From Rhizobium sp. BK602 (GTDB lineage Bacteria > Pseudomonadota > Alphaproteobacteria > Rhizobiales > Rhizobiaceae), in contig NZ_JACIBC010000002.1 in assembly GCF_014195095.1 (NCBI RefSeq), positions 806,001 through 870,000 of the forward strand: a stretch of 64,000 bases of DNA. The letters are read 5' to 3'. Under the pieces are notes generated by a model. The model searched no databases. It was not told where the DNA came from and saw only the letters and a list, made by a program, of their open reading frames with translations. Shown one piece after another: positions 55,120 to 64,000 of the stretch. The position numbers and the translations under genes were made by a program. Within the stretch, counting starts at the first letter, position 1; each line of letters opens with the position of its first letter.

Positions 55120-57336
55120 ATGTCCGGCGTCAACAATAGCCAGCAGGATGTCGATATTGATCTTGCGTCGCTTTTTCGCGCCGTATGGCAGCGTCGGCTG
55201 CGCGTTGTCGCCATTACGCTCGCGGGCGCCTGCGCGGCCCTGGTGGTCGCCAAGGTCGTCTCTCCGGAATATCGCAGCGAAACGCGTATCCTGATCGAGC
55301 AGCGCGCGCCGGCCTTCGCGACGACGACGCAGAACAACGATGCCAGCCAGGCGCCATTGCTCGACGAACTCAATATTGCCAGCCAGGTGCAGATCCTGCA
55401 GTCGGCCGACCTCATCAAGCAGGTGATCGGCAATCTGAAGCTCTATGAGCGCCCGGAATTCGACGCCGCCGCCAGAAGCTCGGCTTTCTCCGATCTTCTG
55501 GTGATGCTGCATCTGAAGAAGAGCTCGCTCGACAAGGCGCCGGAAGAGCGGATGCTCGATGCTTTCACCAATCGGCTGCAGGTCTACCAGATCAACAGTT
55601 CCCGCGTGATCGGCGTCAGCTTCACCTCCCGCGATCCGGATCTGGCCGCCAGCGTTCCGAACGCGATGGCGCAGGTCTACCTGTCGATGCAGAGCGGTGC
55701 CAAGCTCGATTCCAACAGCGAGGCGACGCGCTGGCTCGAGCCGGAAATCGCCAATCTGCGCGAGAAGGTCAGCGAAGCGGAGAAGAAAGTCGCCGATTAT
55801 CGCTCCGCCAATGGCCTGCTGCAGACCAGCGATAACAATACCTTCGCGACGCAGCAGCTCGCCGATATCTCCGGCCAGCTCGCGCAGGTGCGCGGCGACA
55901 GGGCCAATGCCGAGGCGCGCGCCCAGGCCGTGCGCAGCGCGCTCGCCACCGGCCGCTCCACCGACACGCTTGCCGACGTCTCCGGCTCGCAGGCCATTCA
56001 AAGGCTGAAGGCGACGCAATCCAGTCTGGAATCGCAGATCTCGGATCTGTCCACCAGCCTCATGGACGGGCATCCGCGGCTGAAGAGCCTGCGCGCTCAG
56101 CTTGCCGACATCCGCCAGCAGATCGACCGCGAGACCCAGAAGATCCTTGCCAGCATCGAGAACGAGGCCAAGGTCGCGCAGCTGCGCGAGCAGCAGCTCG
56201 TCGCCCAGTCCAACCGGCTGAAGGCGGACAGCGCCAGGGCAGGGCAGGACGAGGTGGGTCTCAACGCGCTGGAGCGCGAAGCCGCCGCGCAGCGGCAATT
56301 GCTGGAAACCTATCTCGCCCGCTATCGCGAAGCGGCGTCGCGCGCCGACAGGAATTCCAGCCCGGCGGATGCCCGCGTGGTTTCCAAGGCCGTCGAGCCT
56401 GTCGATCCCTATTTCCCCAAGGTCGGGCCGATCGTCGTCGTCGCGGCGGTTGCCTCCTTTCTCCTGACCTGCATCGTCATCATGCTGATCGAGCTCTTCA
56501 GCGGCCGCGCGCTGCGCCCGGTCGGTCCGGCCGAGCAGGGAGCAGGGCGCCGCAAGCTTGTTGCCGCCTCCGACAACGTCGCGATCGACGCGGCGCCGAC
56601 CCGCGGCATGGCGACGGCACAGGCCGGCGGTGTGCCCGCCAGCCTGCTGTCGGTCGCCGCCGACGAAACCCTGGCGCGGGAGATGGAAGACGCTGTTGAT
56701 CTCCATCAGCCGCAAGAGATTGCGGAAGAGGCGGAAGACGGTGAGGATTTCTCCATCCAGTCGGTCTCCGACTATCTGATCGAACGCGATTCCCGTATCG
56801 TCATCGCCATATCACCGACCGGGGACAATGGTTCGACCGCAACCGTGATGCTGGCCCGCACCATTGCCGATGCCGGCTCTCGGATCGTGCTTGTGGATAT
56901 GACGGGAACGGCCTGCCCGTCGCGGCTGATGGCCGAAACCGAAGGATTGTCGGGCATAACGGACCTGTTGTGCGGCGAGGCGGCCTTTGCCGACACCATT
57001 CATCCCGACCGCCTCTCCGACGCTCATCTCGTGCCGCAGGGCACCAGCGATGTCAGCCGTGCCATGCGCGGCGCCGACCGCCTGTCTCTGATCCTCGATG
57101 CGCTGAGTTCGGCCTATGATATCGTCCTGGTGGAATGCGGCGCGGCCGACGTCGCCGGCGTTGCCCGGCTGACGCGCAGCAAGGATACGGAGATCATCCT
57201 CTCCATGCCGCAGCCGGACGAGGATCATTTCATCGCGGCGATGGCGGAGTTCCAGAAAGCCGGATATGAGCACATCATCCTGATGTCCGGCTGGCGCGAG
57301 ACGGGACATGCCGATGGCCGCCAGCATGCCGCCTGA
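55120..57336 (+). CDS. Wzc/ExoP-like polysaccharide copolymerase with degenerate kinase domain
   Basis: 738 aa. N-terminal Wzz domain with helix 1 (VVAITLAGACAALVVAKVV), a long periplasmic coiled coil (about 190-400), GNVR-type region and helix 2 (VVVAAVASFLLTCIVIMLI), then a cytoplasmic BY-kinase-like domain. That domain reads SPTGDNGSTATV in place of the GEGKST loop, VLVDMTG for the A' motif and VLVECGAAD for Walker B, and has no tyrosine-rich tail. It probably controls chain length without kinase activity. Confidence 0.9.
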   Translation: MSGVNNSQQDVDIDLASLFRAVWQRRLRVVAITLAGACAALVVAKVVSPEYRSETRILIEQRAPAFATTTQNNDASQAPLLDELNIASQVQILQSADLIKQVIGNLKLYERPEFDAAARSSAFSDLLVMLHLKKSSLDKAPEERMLDAFTNRLQVYQINSSRVIGVSFTSRDPDLAASVPNAMAQVYLSMQSGAKLDSNSEATRWLEPEIANLREKVSEAEKKVADYRSANGLLQTSDNNTFATQQLADISGQLAQVRGDRANAEARAQAVRSALATGRSTDTLADVSGSQAIQRLKATQSSLESQISDLSTSLMDGHPRLKSLRAQLADIRQQIDRETQKILASIENEAKVAQLREQQLVAQSNRLKADSARAGQDEVGLNALEREAAAQRQLLETYLARYREAASRADRNSSPADARVVSKAVEPVDPYFPKVGPIVVVAAVASFLLTCIVIMLIELFSGRALRPVGPAEQGAGRRKLVAASDNVAIDAAPTRGMATAQAGGVPASLLSVAADETLAREMEDAVDLHQPQEIAEEAEDGEDFSIQSVSDYLIERDSRIVIAISPTGDNGSTATVMLARTIADAGSRIVLVDMTGTACPSRLMAETEGLSGITDLLCGEAAFADTIHPDRLSDAHLVPQGTSDVSRAMRGADRLSLILDALSSAYDIVLVECGAADVAGVARLTRSKDTEIILSMPQPDEDHFIAAMAEFQKAGYEHIILMSGWRETGHADGRQHAA

Positions 57337-58584
57337 TCAATCCCCATCGCTCTCAGGCGCCGCTGCGGCACCCTGCCGGGCGCGATGCCGCTGGATGAGG
57401 CTGTAGAGCCGGGGATTGGCCTTGATGGCCATCTTGGCGCGAGTGACGCTTTTCTGCACGAAGGCTGCGACATGGCCGATGCGCGAAATCGGCAGGATGA
57501 GATCGTGCTGTGTCGTTTCCACCGGACACCAGGATCGCTTATAGCCCTGATCGCCGATGCCGAAATCGAAGAGGGCGGCACCCTCGCTGTGCAGCCGCTC
57601 GATCATCAGCCAGAACAGCAATTCGCCGGGGCTTGCCTCGGCGACCAATGTTTCGTCGATCGAGGCGAACTGGCAGATGACATGCTCGCCCTTGCGCGAT
57701 AGTGCGGCGATCGCCGGTATATGTCCCTTATGCTGGCCCTTCAGCCGCAATGCATGCATTTCCAGCACGGCACGGCCTCCTCGGCGCTTCAGCAGCCGGT
57801 GCAGGACGGCTTGCGTCGGTGGGTCACGGAATATATCCGGCAGGCCCGCCGCCTTGAAGCGAACGGCTTTCTGCCGGAAGAACAGATCGAGGAGCACATG
57901 CTGCTCGTCGGGCGCCGCGATCACATAGTCATAGCCGCCTTTTTCATTCAGGATGCGGCTCTGATGCTTGAATTTCTTGCGCCGCCGTTTCGCATTCACC
58001 TGTTTCAGGGTTTCTTCGAAAGAGCCGAGGAAGGGCAGTTGAAAGGCGCGGTTCTGGTTCTCGACGGCCGGCAGCGCGGCGAGGGGGCTCTCGCGGCCGC
58101 GCCAGGCGAGCGGCACATTGCGCAACAGCATCAGATCCGCCTTGCCGCGCAACGCCTGCGCAATGGCGGCATGATGCGATGCCGTCAGGCCGTTACCGAA
58201 GGTCTCCAGAAACGCTTTTGAGAACAGGCCGGTATTGATGTTGCTATGACGCGCGCCGATGAATTCGGCGCGGCGCGCGCCCTTGTCCCGGATGATTTCC
58301 AGCGGCAGCAGGAAGGCGGTCTGGCCATCGAGGATGCCCCGGACGATGGCCAGCGGATATCGGAACGTCTCCACCCAGGCGGAACACCAGTCGTAGCTTT
58401 GGTGAAGCGAGGCGAGATCGTCCTGTTCCAGCAGGCGCCATTCGCTCTCCAGCGGCGCCATGCCGTCATGAATCTCGACCTGCAATATGCCTGCCGAAGA
58501 CGGCTTTGCGACGGCGGACGCGGCATCTGCCCGCGCCGCGCCTGTGGCGGGCACATCGGCGATATCGAGCTTCCGTATCTGCAT
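57337..58584 (-). CDS. GNAT/FemAB-like acyltransferase (CelD/BcsL type)
   Basis: 415 aa. An N-terminal domain starts at EIHDGMAPLESEWRLLEQ and the C-terminal GNAT-6 domain includes KRRRKKFKHQSRILNEKGG and LFDFGIGDQGYKRSWCPV. Related proteins occur beside many exopolysaccharide and cellulose loci and may acylate sugars or lipid-linked intermediates. Stop abuts the copolymerase stop tail to tail (TGATCA). Confidence 0.85.
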   Translation of the reverse strand: MQIRKLDIADVPATGAARADAASAVAKPSSAGILQVEIHDGMAPLESEWRLLEQDDLASLHQSYDWCSAWVETFRYPLAIVRGILDGQTAFLLPLEIIRDKGARRAEFIGARHSNINTGLFSKAFLETFGNGLTASHHAAIAQALRGKADLMLLRNVPLAWRGRESPLAALPAVENQNRAFQLPFLGSFEETLKQVNAKRRRKKFKHQSRILNEKGGYDYVIAAPDEQHVLLDLFFRQKAVRFKAAGLPDIFRDPPTQAVLHRLLKRRGGRAVLEMHALRLKGQHKGHIPAIAALSRKGEHVICQFASIDETLVAEASPGELLFWLMIERLHSEGAALFDFGIGDQGYKRSWCPVETTQHDLILPISRIGHVAAFVQKSVTRAKMAIKANPRLYSLIQRHRARQGAAAAPESDGD

Positions 58585-58719
58585 TGAGGCGTCTCCGGTC
58601 GAGCGGCGTTCGCACGCAGTTTTCCGGCAGGCGTCTTATTTTTGATTTAAGGCGGGCGGATTGCGCGAAACTCCCGGCGATCACGGTTATCCCGGCGTTA
58701 ATTCCGGATTGCCCGGCGC

Positions 58720-58929
58720 TCATCGCGGGCGCGGCCCGGCCATCCACTTGATGATTCCCATCGCCGGCAGCACCCAGATGATGCCGCTTACGAAGAAATA
58801 CAGGAAATGCACCCAGCCCGGCTGATCGCCGAGCGTGCGCACGGCCACGATCATCGCCACGATCGCATAGATGACGACCAGCAGGACAAGCAGGATCATG
58901 CCGACAAATTTGCGCAGGCGAAGGGGCAC
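58720..58929 (-). CDS. DUF2842 membrane protein
   Basis: 69 aa with two transmembrane helices (MILLVLLVVIYAIVAMIVAV; FLYFFVSGIIWVLPAMGII). Start is a GTG at 58929 giving (M)PLRLRKFVG, the usual DUF2842 N terminus, with GGAGAG upstream. Small alphaproteobacterial family without known role. Divergent from ctaA. Confidence 0.82.
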   Translation of the reverse strand: MPLRLRKFVGMILLVLLVVIYAIVAMIVAVRTLGDQPGWVHFLYFFVSGIIWVLPAMGIIKWMAGPRPR

Positions 58930-59042
58930 GGGGTGGTCTCTCCTCTTACGACGACATGCCGCGACGGCATGCCGCAAACTCCCGGGACTTGTTTTGCACG
59001 CCCCCATCAGGCAAATCAACAGGTGTAATGAAGGGAGACACC

Positions 59043-60146
59043 ATGGTTGCCGCTAATTTGACGTCGGAGCAGGCCGTTTTGAACGAGGTGGCCCGTCAGG
59101 ATCGCAATCGCCGGGCCATCCGCGCCTGGCTTGCCTGCGTGCTTCTCGTGCTCTTCTGCCTGGTCTTGGTCGGCGGCGCGACGCGGCTTACGGGCTCCGG
59201 CCTGTCGATTACCGAATGGAAGCCGATCCATGGTGTCATCCCGCCGCTCAACGCGCAGGAATGGCAGGAGGAATTCGACCTCTACAAGCGCATCCCGCAG
59301 TTTCAGCAGTTGAACAGGGACATGACGGTCGATGAGTTCAAGGGCATCTTCTGGTGGGAGTGGGCGCACCGGTTGCTGGCGCGCGGCATCGGTGTCGTGT
59401 TTGGCGTGCCACTATTGTTTTTTGTCTTGACGGGCCGGGTCGAACCCAAGCTGCGTCTGCCCCTGGCCGGTATTTTCCTGCTTGGCGGCCTGCAGGGCGC
59501 GATCGGCTGGTGGATGGTCTCGTCCGGCCTGGAGGCGCGCACCGATGTCAGCCAGTACCGTCTCGCTACCCATCTCGTCACCGCCTGTCTGATCTTTGCC
59601 GGCTGCATGTGGTTCATGCGCGCCCTGTCGCCGCATTCGAACGAGCCGCCGCCGACCCGCTATTCGGCGGCCCTTGCCGGCCTCATCGCCGTCATGGCGC
59701 TGTTTCAGATCTATCTCGGCGCGCTCGTTGCCGGCCTCGATGCCGGCCTCTCCTACAATACCTGGCCGCTGATGGATGGTGCCGTGGTGCCGGGCGGATT
59801 GTTCGCGCAGTCGCCGGGCTGGATCAATTTCTTCGAGAACCCGAAGATGGTGCAATATGTCCATCGCCTCGGCGCCTATGCGCTCTTCGCCGTGGTCGCG
59901 ATCAACATGATCGTCTCGCTGAAAGCGGCGGCGGACACGACGCACGCCCGCCGTTCGGTCGTGCTTTTCCTGCTGGTGCTGATCCAGGCTATCCTCGGCA
60001 TCACGACGCTGCTGGCGCAGGTGCCGCTGCATCTGGCGCTCGCCCATCAGGCCGGGGCGCTCATCGTCTTCGGCTTTGCGGTTGCCAACTGGCGCGGTTT
60101 CTATGGAGAATATCCGCGCCAGACGGCCATTGCCGTGAGGGATTGA
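59043..60146 (+). CDS. ctaA: Heme A synthase (COX15/CtaA)
   Basis: 367 aa with eight helices, oxidising heme O to heme A for cytochrome c oxidase. GGATRLTGSGLSITEWKPI and WWEWAHRLLARGIG carry conserved residues and a heme His; RLATHLVTA, HRLGAY and LAHQAGAL supply the others. ATG 59043 follows AAGGGAGACACC. In-frame earlier ATGs are improbable. Confidence 0.96.
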   Translation: MVAANLTSEQAVLNEVARQDRNRRAIRAWLACVLLVLFCLVLVGGATRLTGSGLSITEWKPIHGVIPPLNAQEWQEEFDLYKRIPQFQQLNRDMTVDEFKGIFWWEWAHRLLARGIGVVFGVPLLFFVLTGRVEPKLRLPLAGIFLLGGLQGAIGWWMVSSGLEARTDVSQYRLATHLVTACLIFAGCMWFMRALSPHSNEPPPTRYSAALAGLIAVMALFQIYLGALVAGLDAGLSYNTWPLMDGAVVPGGLFAQSPGWINFFENPKMVQYVHRLGAYALFAVVAINMIVSLKAAADTTHARRSVVLFLLVLIQAILGITTLLAQVPLHLALAHQAGALIVFGFAVANWRGFYGEYPRQTAIAVRD

Positions 60147-60175
60147 TCGGCTCGCCCCGGAATATATGATGCGAT

Positions 60176-61444
60176 CTAGCGCGAGGCGACGGCTGCGGAC
60201 GACGACAGACGCGCCACGACCTGCAGGCGCTTGAATTCGCCGCGCTTGAAGGCAGCCAGGAAGCGGGCGTAATCCTTGAAGACCACGCAGCCATTCGATT
60301 CGCCGCGGCCTCCTCTGAGCATGTACGAATGCGTCAGCAAGCCGTCGCGGCCATAGACGCGGGCGCCGTTCGCGGGTGTCAGGCGCAGCGCCTGCACGCC
60401 ATGGAACAGGCTTTCCCTATAGGTCAGATTATAGGTTTCCGGTGGTGTCGGGCCGGTGTTCTTGCGGTCGACATAGCGGGGATTGTCACGCATGTGGCCG
60501 AGACCGGAATGCGCCTCGAGGCGTTCACCACTCGGCAGATAGACGGTTCCGGCCGAAATATCGTAGATCGCGGTGGCGCTGCCGCCGCGCGGGCTGATGG
60601 CTGCGAAGGGGTTGAGGAAGGGCTTCGGTTTGCTGCTGGTTTCCTCGTTGGGCTTGGCATAGGCCAGTAGATGCGAGGGCGGCGCTACGGCTGTGTCATC
60701 GTTCTCCGGCTTGGCCGGCGCATCGGGCTCGGCGACGGTCGCTCTTGCGACGATATGCGCGGGGCGGGCGAGCGGGATGACGGCCGGCAGGACTTCGGCA
60801 ACCGGCAGATCCGTATCTTTCATCGGCAGCGGGACGACGTCGATTGGTGTTGGTATGACGTCGACAGGCACGGCCGATGCGACCTCGACAGGCGGCGGTG
60901 CTGCCTTTGCCTGGTCGGCGGCTTCCTGCAGGGAGGCCAGCGCGTCTTTCGTTTGCGCCAGCGACTGCACCGTGGTGGCAAAATTGAGGGCGATGACCTT
61001 GCGCAGATGGTCGACAGCGGCCGGTGAGGCGGCAATGACCGGACGTCCGCCTCGGACGACCTGGGCGGCCTGAAGCTCGGTTGCCTGCTGGGCAAGGGCA
61101 CTGGCGAGCTGCGCCCGCGCGGCGCTCGCGCCGTCCGTCTGACGATGCTGCGCATATTGGGTGCCGACTGAACCGGAGAGGCGGGCGATGTGCGAGGCAT
61201 GCCCCTGCGGCACGATGAAGGCCGACGCTTTCGGCGTCAGCAGATCCTGCGCCGGGATATCGGCGCCGGGCAGCGACAGAACCATGGATTGGGCGGTGAA
61301 CAGGGTCGCCGTCACCCAGGCAAAGCCCACCACCGCGATACCGGTGACGATGGTGCCGGGGCGAATTCCTTGGGATTTTTTCCGGCGCGGGGCATAGCCG
61401 GAGCGGGAATTGATGTTACCGAACGTCTCGGCCGCAAACGCCAT
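60176..61444 (-). CDS. Membrane-anchored DUF2778 (Tlde1-like L,D-transpeptidase fold) protein
   Basis: About 422 aa. One N-terminal helix (TIVTGIAVVGFAWVTATLF), a long Ala/Pro-rich periplasmic stalk, then a DUF2778 domain with YDISAGTVYLPSGERLEAHSG and catalytic-type HSYMLRGGRGESNGCVVFKDY. The same fold is found in Tlde1 effectors and in housekeeping wall enzymes; no T6SS genes or immunity gene are nearby, so a wall-modifying role is likelier. ATG 61444 is chosen; starts further upstream are possible. Confidence 0.82.
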   Translation of the reverse strand: MAFAAETFGNINSRSGYAPRRKKSQGIRPGTIVTGIAVVGFAWVTATLFTAQSMVLSLPGADIPAQDLLTPKASAFIVPQGHASHIARLSGSVGTQYAQHRQTDGASAARAQLASALAQQATELQAAQVVRGGRPVIAASPAAVDHLRKVIALNFATTVQSLAQTKDALASLQEAADQAKAAPPPVEVASAVPVDVIPTPIDVVPLPMKDTDLPVAEVLPAVIPLARPAHIVARATVAEPDAPAKPENDDTAVAPPSHLLAYAKPNEETSSKPKPFLNPFAAISPRGGSATAIYDISAGTVYLPSGERLEAHSGLGHMRDNPRYVDRKNTGPTPPETYNLTYRESLFHGVQALRLTPANGARVYGRDGLLTHSYMLRGGRGESNGCVVFKDYARFLAAFKRGEFKRLQVVARLSSSAAVASR

Positions 61445-61821
61445 GATACTCTTGATCCAAACTACATACACGCCATGCCGGCTCACAAGAGTATCGGTGC
61501 TCGAACGCATCATCTGCGTCTGGGCGCCACTCTGCCGGCTGTCGGAAAGCATGCCGAATTATGGTAACCAATTCCTTTACGCCGGCTCGATCGTGAAAAT
61601 TGCTTTATGAGCTACGATCGCGGCCGCTCTGTCCCGGAACGGTTGATGAGGCCGTAGGGAGCGAATGTGGCGTAATTATCACATGCAAACAAAATTTTAT
61701 CTTTTGATGCATTGATTTCAGCGGGCAAGCCGGTCGCTCGAAGGTAAGCATGCTCCAAATGCATTCGGCGGCCGGAATGGAATTCCGGCCGCCGAATGGT
61801 GAAAAATACTGCTGAAAGTTC
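61445..61821. other. Intergenic region between argC and the DUF2778 gene
   Basis: 377 bp with no convincing gene. It carries the argC terminator hairpin (61763-61797) and, nearer 61560, AT-rich stretches that could be the promoter of the DUF2778 gene. Nothing else stands out. Confidence 0.5.
61763..61797. terminator. Very strong hairpin downstream of argC
   Basis: A perfect 16-bp stem (61763-61778 with 61782-61797) around GGA. No long T tract follows on the minus strand, so it may also protect the 3' end of the mRNA. It starts 24 bp past the argC stop. Confidence 0.8.
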
Positions 61822-62754
61822 TCAGGCGGAAAGCATGAGGTCCATGTTCTGGACGGCCGCACCCGAAGCGCCCTTGCCGAGATTGTCGAGCAGGGCGACG
61901 AGGTTGACCTGTTCCGTGCCCGGCGTGCCGAAGACGAAGAGCTTCATCGTGTCCTTGCCGGCGAGCTCGACGGCATTGATGCGGGGCAGGGCGCGGCTGT
62001 CGGCAAGCGAAACGACCTGCACGATGTCCTGGCCTGCATAATGGGCGACGAGTGCCGCATGGATGCTTTCCAGCGTCGCGCCTTCGGCGAGGTCGCCGAG
62101 ATGCAGCGGCACCTGCACGATCATGCCCTGCGGGAAGCGGCCGACGGAAGGCGAGAAGATCGGCGCGCGATCGAGCTGCCCGTGGATCGTCATCTCCGGC
62201 ACATGCTTATGCTTCAGCGTCAGGCCGTAGAGGAAATGCGGCGCGGTGATCGCATCCGGATGGTCGGCGCTCTCCATCTGCGCGATCATCTGCTTGCCGC
62301 CGCCCGTATAGCCGGAAACGGCGTTGACCGTCACCGGATAGCCGTCCGGAAGGATACCGGCGGCGCGCAGCGGCCGGATGAGGGCGATGGTGCCCGTGGG
62401 ATAGCAGCCGGGATTGGCGACGAAACGCGCGCCGGTGATCTTGCCGCCCTGCTCCTTGTCCATCTCGGCGAAGCCATAGGCCCAGTCGGGATGCACGCGG
62501 AAAGCGGTCGAGGTGTCGATGACACGGACATTGTTGTTGGCCGAGACCATCTTCACCGCTTCCTTGGACGCATCGTCGGGAAGGCAGAGAATGGCGATGT
62601 CGGCGCTGTTCAGCATGTCCTCGCGCATGGCGGCATTGCGCCGCTCCGCTTCCGGAATGGACAGAAGCTCGACGTCGCGGCGGCCGGCCATGCGCGTGCG
62701 GATCTGCAAGCCCGTGGTTCCGTGTTCGCCATCGATGAAGATCTTCGGTGCCAT
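61822..62754 (-). CDS. argC: N-acetyl-gamma-glutamyl-phosphate reductase, type 2
   Basis: 310 aa, the short type-2 form that lacks the extra segments of E. coli ArgC. NADP-binding region [15 protein letters not shown], catalytic Cys in [10 protein letters not shown], and substrate region [14 protein letters not shown]. Third step of arginine synthesis. 82 bp downstream of the speB stop on the same strand. Confidence 0.95.
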   Translation of the reverse strand: MAPKIFIDGEHGTTGLQIRTRMAGRRDVELLSIPEAERRNAAMREDMLNSADIAILCLPDDASKEAVKMVSANNNVRVIDTSTAFRVHPDWAYGFAEMDKEQGGKITGARFVANPGCYPTGTIALIRPLRAAGILPDGYPVTVNAVSGYTGGGKQMIAQMESADHPDAITAPHFLYGLTLKHKHVPEMTIHGQLDRAPIFSPSVGRFPQGMIVQVPLHLGDLAEGATLESIHAALVAHYAGQDIVQVVSLADSRALPRINAVELAGKDTMKLFVFGTPGTEQVNLVALLDNLGKGASGAAVQNMDLMLSA

Positions 62755-62836
62755 TTTATTCCTGCTCTTTCAAAGGGTTGAGAATGATTCCGGACTCAGT
62801 TTGCCATGAAGTTGATTCAAAATGATAACGGTCGGC

Positions 62837-63790
62837 TCAACGGCCGTTCGCACGCCTTTCGGCATGGAGACCGAGCATATACATCGCTACCGTCGCTCCC
62901 GCAATGGCGGTGATGTCGGCGTGGTCGTAGGCCGGGGACACTTCGACGACATCGCCGCCGCGAATATCGAGCTGATGCAGGCGCTGTAGTACGGACAGGA
63001 CCTTGGCACTCGACGGGCCGCCGGCGACCGGCGTTCCCGTACCGGGCGCGAAGGCCGGGTCGAGGCAGTCGATGTCGAAGGTCAGATAAACGGGCGCGCC
63101 CCTGGTGTGGGCGATGATGGTCGACGCGATATCGGCCGCGCTCATATCCTCGACCTCGTGGCCGTAGAGGATGCGAAGCCCGCAATCCTCCGGCGCATGC
63201 GTGCGGATGCCGATCTGGATGGAGCGATCCGCGTCGATCAGCCCGTCGCGGGCGGCGCGGGCAACGAAGGATCCATGATCGATGCGCCTGCCGTCGTCGT
63301 ACCATGTGTCCTGATGGGCATCGAACTGCACGAGCGCCAACGGGCCGTGCCTGGCGGCATGCGCCTTCAAGAGCGGCCATGTGACGAAATGATCGCCGCC
63401 GAGCGTCAAGAGGAAAGCGCCACTGTCGAGGATCGCATTGGCTTGGCGTTCGATCGCTGCCGGTGTCTCCTGATGATTGCCATAGTCGAGCAGGCAGTCG
63501 CCATAGTCGATGACCGACATCTCGGCGAAGAGATCGCGCTGGAAGGGATATTGCGGATCATTGTCGAAGATCGCCGAGGCACGGCGGATCGCCTGCGGCC
63601 CGAAGCGCGTGCCCGGCCGGTTCGACGTGGCGGCGTCGAAGGGGATACCCCAGACGACGGCATCGGCACCCTCGAGCGATTTGGTGAAGCGGCGGCGCAT
63701 GAAGGAGAGCGCGCCGGCAAAAGTCGGGTCGCTGGCCGCCGATGTCAGGCTGGTCGCTGTAAAGGCATGATCGATCGACGTGCTCGGCAC
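62837..63790 (-). CDS. speB: Agmatinase (ureohydrolase family)
   Basis: 317 aa. Binuclear manganese motifs: GGDHFVTW, FDAHQDTW and FDIDCLDPAFAPGTGTP. Converts agmatine to putrescine and urea, although related ureohydrolases differ in substrate. Start is GTG at 63790 with AAGGAG 7 nt upstream; the ATG just before it is out of frame. Upstream of argC. Confidence 0.93.
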   Translation of the reverse strand: MPSTSIDHAFTATSLTSAASDPTFAGALSFMRRRFTKSLEGADAVVWGIPFDAATSNRPGTRFGPQAIRRASAIFDNDPQYPFQRDLFAEMSVIDYGDCLLDYGNHQETPAAIERQANAILDSGAFLLTLGGDHFVTWPLLKAHAARHGPLALVQFDAHQDTWYDDGRRIDHGSFVARAARDGLIDADRSIQIGIRTHAPEDCGLRILYGHEVEDMSAADIASTIIAHTRGAPVYLTFDIDCLDPAFAPGTGTPVAGGPSSAKVLSVLQRLHQLDIRGGDVVEVSPAYDHADITAIAGATVAMYMLGLHAERRANGR

Positions 63791-63880
63791 GACATTCTCC
63801 TTCGGTTAGGCTGAAAGCGTAGGCTCGTCCGATGCGCACAAGCGCCCATGCTGCAAGGTTTCAGGCGGTTCTCATCGTCG

Positions 63881-64000
63881 TTATTTGCTGGCCGGGGCCG
63901 TGCATTGATAGGCCTGTTTGACGCAGGCGATCTGCGGTGTCGAGCATTCGGCTTTTCCGTCGGCGACGGTGCAGATCGAGCATTGATCGGTGAACTCCTT
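63881..64000 (-). CDS. C terminus of a Cys-rich protein, cut by the window edge
   Basis: The last 120 bp on the minus strand read as an open frame of 39 codons ending in TAA (complement of 63881-63883). It contains five Cys at regular spacing (DQCSICT, AECSTP, IACVK, YQCTA), typical of a small exported disulphide or metal-binding protein. The start is outside the window. Same strand as speB. Confidence 0.5.
   Translation of the reverse strand, partial: KEFTDQCSICTVADGKAECSTPQIACVKQAYQCTAPASK

Overview
The window is a core chromosomal segment of an alphaproteobacterium of the Rhizobiaceae, most likely Rhizobium or a close relative. Supporting signs are high GC, the hdaA-ppk-ppx block, bpt, an LdtR/L,D-transpeptidase pair, zinc-less hemB, a K+-independent H+-pyrophosphatase, a type 2 argC, BA14K and Omp2-type porin genes, and intergenic repeats of the rhizobial RIME style. 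Species cannot be fixed from sequence alone.

Layout. 1-5.7 kb: AI-2E/PerM transporter, replication regulator hdaA, and polyphosphate genes ppk and ppx on the plus strand. 5.7-9.6 kb: a secreted phytase-like esterase, a membrane adenylate/guanylate cyclase and RNase D on the minus strand. 9.6-12.5 kb: an accessory patch between rnd and aspS with a RIME-like repeat, a Tat-exported multicopper oxidase, an AT-rich secreted orphan, a possible decayed copy of it and a large hairpin. 12.5-20 kb: aspS, a serine hydrolase with a divergent TetR regulator and paired operators, an exported orphan and parC. 20.1-24.2 kb: an AbrB-Doc toxin-antitoxin pair, a DMT transporter, bpt, an RDD protein and hemB. 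24.3-27.2 kb: a four-helix membrane protein, ldtR and its L,D-transpeptidase. 27.4-33.7 kb: glyA-nrdR-ribD-ribE, interrupted by two GNAT genes and a cupin gene on the other strand, then ribH-nusB. 34-41.5 kb: hppA, bamE, cytochrome bc1 chaperone, DUF177, plsX, fabH, ihfA and a MerR regulator. 41.5-48 kb: mostly small exported proteins, a porin, tRNA-Pro(GGG) and a PHB-type esterase. 48-49 kb: VapBC and a small HTH protein. 49.1-58.6 kb: a Wzy-type exopolysaccharide locus. 58.7-64 kb: DUF2842, ctaA, a DUF2778 protein, argC, speB and the end of a Cys-rich protein cut by the window edge.

How the genes work together. Most are housekeeping functions: replication control, riboflavin, one-carbon metabolism, heme, fatty acid and phospholipid initiation, arginine, and heme A. 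The most distinctive region is the polysaccharide locus. It holds a lipid-linked sugar initiator, two GT4 transferases, a polymerase, a Wza-type export protein and a Wzc-like copolymerase. The cytoplasmic kinase domain of that copolymerase has lost the Walker A lysine and the consensus A' and B motifs. Gene content recalls the unipolar polysaccharide (upp) or glucomannan (gms) loci of Agrobacterium and Rhizobium; that link is inference from memory. Several short regulatory palindromes (AbrB-Doc, VapBC, TetR) can be placed precisely.
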